Shown in pieces: positions 62,309 through 64,000 of a stretch of DNA of 64,000 nucleotides. The notes under the pieces were generated by a model. The model searched no databases. It was not told where the DNA came from and was given only the letters and a program-made list of their open reading frames with translations. Origin of the DNA: Clavibacter phaseoli (GTDB lineage: Bacteria; Actinomycetota; Actinomycetes; Actinomycetales; Microbacteriaceae); NCBI RefSeq assembly GCF_021922925.1, contig NZ_CP040786.1, positions 248,001 through 312,000 on the forward strand, read 5' to 3'. Position numbers and translations under genes: made by a program. Every line of letters starts with the position of its first letter. The first letter of the stretch is position 1.

Positions 62309-62806
62309 TCAGGCGCGCGGCGCGCCCGACGTGTCGAACAGGATCCGCGACGCCTCGGCGGCCCGCGCGCTGTCGACCAGCACGTCGTAGCGGCCGGCGG
62401 TCAGCGTCTGGACGGAGGCGAAGTCGCGTTTGCCGCGCGTGGCGAAGTGGCCGACGAAGCCGAACAGCGCGCCCCAGAGAGCGCCGACGCCGACGGCGAC
62501 GAGCAGCACGCCGAGGAACGCGACGCCGGGGATGAAGATCCCGAACAGCACGCCCAGCATGAGGCCGAACCAGGCGCCGCCCGCGGCCCCGCGCACCGCG
62601 GCGCTGCCGTTGGTGACCCGGCCCGTGACCGTCTCGACGGTGCGCACGTCGTGGCCGACGATCTGCGTCGAGGCGACGGGGAACTCGCGGTCGGACAGCT
62701 TGTCGACGGCGGCCTGCGCGTCGGCGTACTCGGTGTAGCTCGCGATCACCTCGCGGGGCGTGGCCGGGACGGCGTGCGCGCGGGGGTCGGTGCTCGGGGT
62801 GGACAT
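62309..62806 (-). CDS. General stress protein (YflT/17M-like domain) with membrane region
   Basis: 165 residues. The N-terminal domain EVIASYTEYADAQAAVDKLSDREFPVASTQIVGHDVR is the heat-induced stress protein YflT domain. GRVTNGSAAVRGAAGGAWFG leads into two glycine-rich hydrophobic segments (about 82-98 and 101-120), and a short alpha/beta segment closes the protein. Homologues are general stress proteins of unknown mechanism. GAGGAAGCACCCC precedes ATG 62806. Confidence 0.83.
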   Translation of the reverse strand: MSTPSTDPRAHAVPATPREVIASYTEYADAQAAVDKLSDREFPVASTQIVGHDVRTVETVTGRVTNGSAAVRGAAGGAWFGLMLGVLFGIFIPGVAFLGVLLVAVGVGALWGALFGFVGHFATRGKRDFASVQTLTAGRYDVLVDSARAAEASRILFDTSGAPRA

Positions 62807-62849
62807 GGGGTGCTTCCTCTCGGGTCGTGCGGCGTCCGGTCGGACGATA

Positions 62850-62865
62850 TGGTTTGAGGATACCA
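62850..62865. promoter_or_regulatory. Candidate MarR operator
   Basis: TGGTTT-GAGG-ATACCA is a near-perfect inverted repeat (half-site TGGTWT) in the A+T-richer gap between the stress protein and MarR genes. Confidence 0.45.
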
Positions 62866-62901
62866 ACGGTCGGCGAGCGCGGAGGGGACGGGGATCGAAC
62901 G

Positions 62902-63426
62902 GTGAGCGAGCTCCCAGGGAAGAGCGGTGGGAAGGACCCCGGCGGCGTCGCGGTCGGCGCGGCCATGGAGCGCGCGGTCCTCGCGATCACCCGCTGGGCC
63001 TCGCGGCCCGACGTCCGCCGGCGCATGCTCGCCGACGAGGGCGAGGCGTTCTCGTCGACCGACACCTGGCTCCTCGGCCATCTCGTGGAGCACGGCGCCG
63101 TGCGCATGCGCGTCCTCGCCGACTGGCAGGGCGTCGACAAGTCGACGATGACCGCGCACGTGCGGCGCCTCGAGGAGCGGGGCCTCGTGATCCGCGAGCC
63201 CGACCCCGGCGACCGGCGCGCGGTCCTCGTGCGCGCGACGCCCGACGCCGCGAGGGTGCTCGACCGCAACTCCGCGACGGCCCGCGCGCTCCTCGGCGAG
63301 CTCGTGGGGGAGTGGTCGCCGCGGGAGCGCACCGAGCTGACCCGGCTGCTCGGACGGCTCGTGGCGGAGATCGAGGCGGAGGGCGCGGACCGCGTCGGAG
63401 GGTCGGGCGACAGCGCATCCCGATGA
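62902..63426 (+). CDS. MarR family transcriptional regulator
   Basis: 174 residues with the MarR winged helix: STDTWLLGHLVEHGAVRMRVLADW, GVDKSTMTAHVRRLEERGLV and the wing PDPGDRRAVLVRAT. Helices at both ends form the dimer interface. GTG 62902 is the assumed start; ATG 62965 is a possible alternative and would remove a 21-residue Gly/Lys-rich start. Divergent from the stress protein gene with a palindrome between, so it may control itself and that gene. Confidence 0.87.
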   Translation: MSELPGKSGGKDPGGVAVGAAMERAVLAITRWASRPDVRRRMLADEGEAFSSTDTWLLGHLVEHGAVRMRVLADWQGVDKSTMTAHVRRLEERGLVIREPDPGDRRAVLVRATPDAARVLDRNSATARALLGELVGEWSPRERTELTRLLGRLVAEIEAEGADRVGGSGDSASR

Positions 63427-63478
63427 TCCGTCCCGGGCGGCAGTTCCTCGGCGCGGCGAGCGTCCGCGACGCCGTCCG

Positions 63479-63496
63479 CTCGTGAACGTTCACGAG
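63479..63496. promoter_or_regulatory. LacI-type operator O1
   Basis: CTCGTGAACGTTCACGAG, a perfect 18-base palindrome with the central CG of LacI/GalR-family sites, upstream of the -35. Confidence 0.75.
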
Positions 63497-63514
63497 CCAC
63501 CCGCGCCCCATCCC

Positions 63515-63544
63515 TTGACGATCCCGCCGTCCGCCCCGTAGCAT
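63515..63544 (+). promoter_or_regulatory. Promoter of the Gfo/Idh/MocA gene
   Basis: TTGACG (63515-63520), 18-base spacer, TAGCAT (63539-63544). It lies between two copies of the palindrome GTGAACGTTCAC. Confidence 0.65.
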
Positions 63545-63547
63545 CGT

Positions 63548-63561
63548 CGTGAACGTTCACG
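63548..63561. promoter_or_regulatory. LacI-type operator O2
   Basis: CGTGAACGTTCACG, identical in its core to O1, overlaps the expected transcription start; centre-to-centre distance to O1 is 67 bases, suitable for repression and possibly DNA looping. Confidence 0.75.
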
Positions 63562-63587
63562 CCGACGACGCCGCGAAGGGCACCACC

Positions 63588-64000
63588 ATGACCGACCCCA
63601 CATCGACCACCCCGACCGCACCCGGCTGGGCGGTCCTCGGCCCGGGCTCCATCGCCCGCCGCTTCCTCTCCCAGCTCCCCGCGAGCGAGCGGGACGCCCG
63701 CCTCGTCGCCGCCGGCAGCTCGAGCGCCGAGCGCGCCGGTGCCTTCGCGGCCGCGGCCGCCGACCACGGCTTCGCCGACGTCACGGGCGCCGACTACGAC
63801 GCCGTCCTCGCGGATCCCGCCGTCGACGCCGTCTACATCTCCACCGTGCACACCGGCCACGCCGACCTCGTGATCCGGGCCCTCGAGGCCGGCAAGGCCG
63901 TCCTCTGCGAGAAGCCGCTCGCCGTCAACCACGGCACCGCGATGGCGGTCGTCGACGCGGCCCGCGAGGCCGGCCTCCCGCTGGTCGAGGCGTACATGTA
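63588..64000 (+). CDS. Gfo/Idh/MocA family oxidoreductase (partial, 5' end)
   Basis: The first 137 codons are present; the gene runs off the right edge. The Rossmann fold starts WAVLGPGSIARRFL (the second Gly of the family pattern is kept), VYISTVHTGHADLVIRALEAGKAVLCEKPLAVNH contains the EKP motif, whose Lys is catalytic, followed by the helix HGTAMAVVDAAREAG and LVEAYM. Members oxidise sugars, inositols or related polyols with NAD(P). GAAGGG precedes ATG 63588. Two LacI-type operators around the promoter indicate sugar-responsive control by a regulator not in the window. Confidence 0.88.
   Translation, partial: MTDPTSTTPTAPGWAVLGPGSIARRFLSQLPASERDARLVAAGSSSAERAGAFAAAAADHGFADVTGADYDAVLADPAVDAVYISTVHTGHADLVIRALEAGKAVLCEKPLAVNHGTAMAVVDAAREAGLPLVEAYM

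Overview
The window is about 73% G+C, with dense coding, GC-rich third codon positions, many GTG starts and 4-base GTGA/ATGA stop-start overlaps. These traits, together with the gene content (pmt, rsmI, metG-tatD-rsmA-ispE, MoeZ-type E1, HrpA, class F sortase, GlsB, three-helix bundle protein), point to a chromosome of a high-GC actinobacterium. Microbacteriaceae, Clavibacter-like, is my best guess; no rRNA or tRNA gene is present to confirm it. I see no insertion sequence, integrase, phage gene, CRISPR array, tRNA or rRNA.

Layout. 1-5.6 kb: the end of a ribonucleotide reductase beta subunit, a GNAT, a sulfurtransferase and HrpA. 5.7-11.4 kb: acyl-CoA ligase coupled to an aldo/keto reductase, CorA and a DUF255 thioredoxin-like protein. 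11.4-16.4 kb: a divergent uronate/aldarate catabolic cluster (kdgD-gudD against udh-iclR-unknown TIM-barrel-like gene) with inverted repeats in the shared regulatory gap. 16.4-25.4 kb: SdpI-like protein, L-serine dehydratase, small membrane proteins, DUF427, metY with a CoA-binding protein, a YeiH exporter and a protein O-mannosyltransferase. 25.6-34 kb: a LysA-like remnant, a divergent GH13 enzyme, small unknowns, rsmI, a CGNR regulator divergent from a drug/metabolite exporter, and a FUSC protein. 34-40.6 kb: class F sortase coupled to a secreted tyrosine phosphatase, a GNAT/TetR divergent pair with two palindromic operators, and a gene-poor stretch leading to two unknowns, one an SGNH-like protein without the nucleophile. 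40.7-49 kb: methylcitrate cycle prpD-prpB and, 4.7 kb away, prpC, with a lipoprotein, DUF3021, TetR/alcohol dehydrogenase and a flavin disulfide oxidoreductase between. 49-54.5 kb: metG, tatD, rsmA, ispE and a second exporter. 54.5-64 kb: a second CGNR regulator, alpha/beta hydrolase, GT-C glycosyltransferase and MoeZ-type E1 with overlapping start codons, a large unknown helical protein, MmyB-type regulator/SDR, a stress protein, MarR and the start of a Gfo/Idh/MocA oxidoreductase behind a promoter flanked by two GTGAACGTTCAC operators.

How the genes work together. The aldarate cluster would take uronates to glucarate and then to 2-oxoglutarate semialdehyde. The prp genes would take propionyl-CoA to pyruvate and succinate. 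Most other units are small regulator/enzyme or regulator/exporter pairs.

Two window-wide patterns stand out. At least fourteen genes have a TANNNT -10 hexamer exactly 6 or 7 bases before the start codon, the architecture of leaderless mRNAs. The palindrome GGATCC is strongly over-represented inside genes, in all reading frames. Strong GC hairpins without U-tails mark many gene ends.
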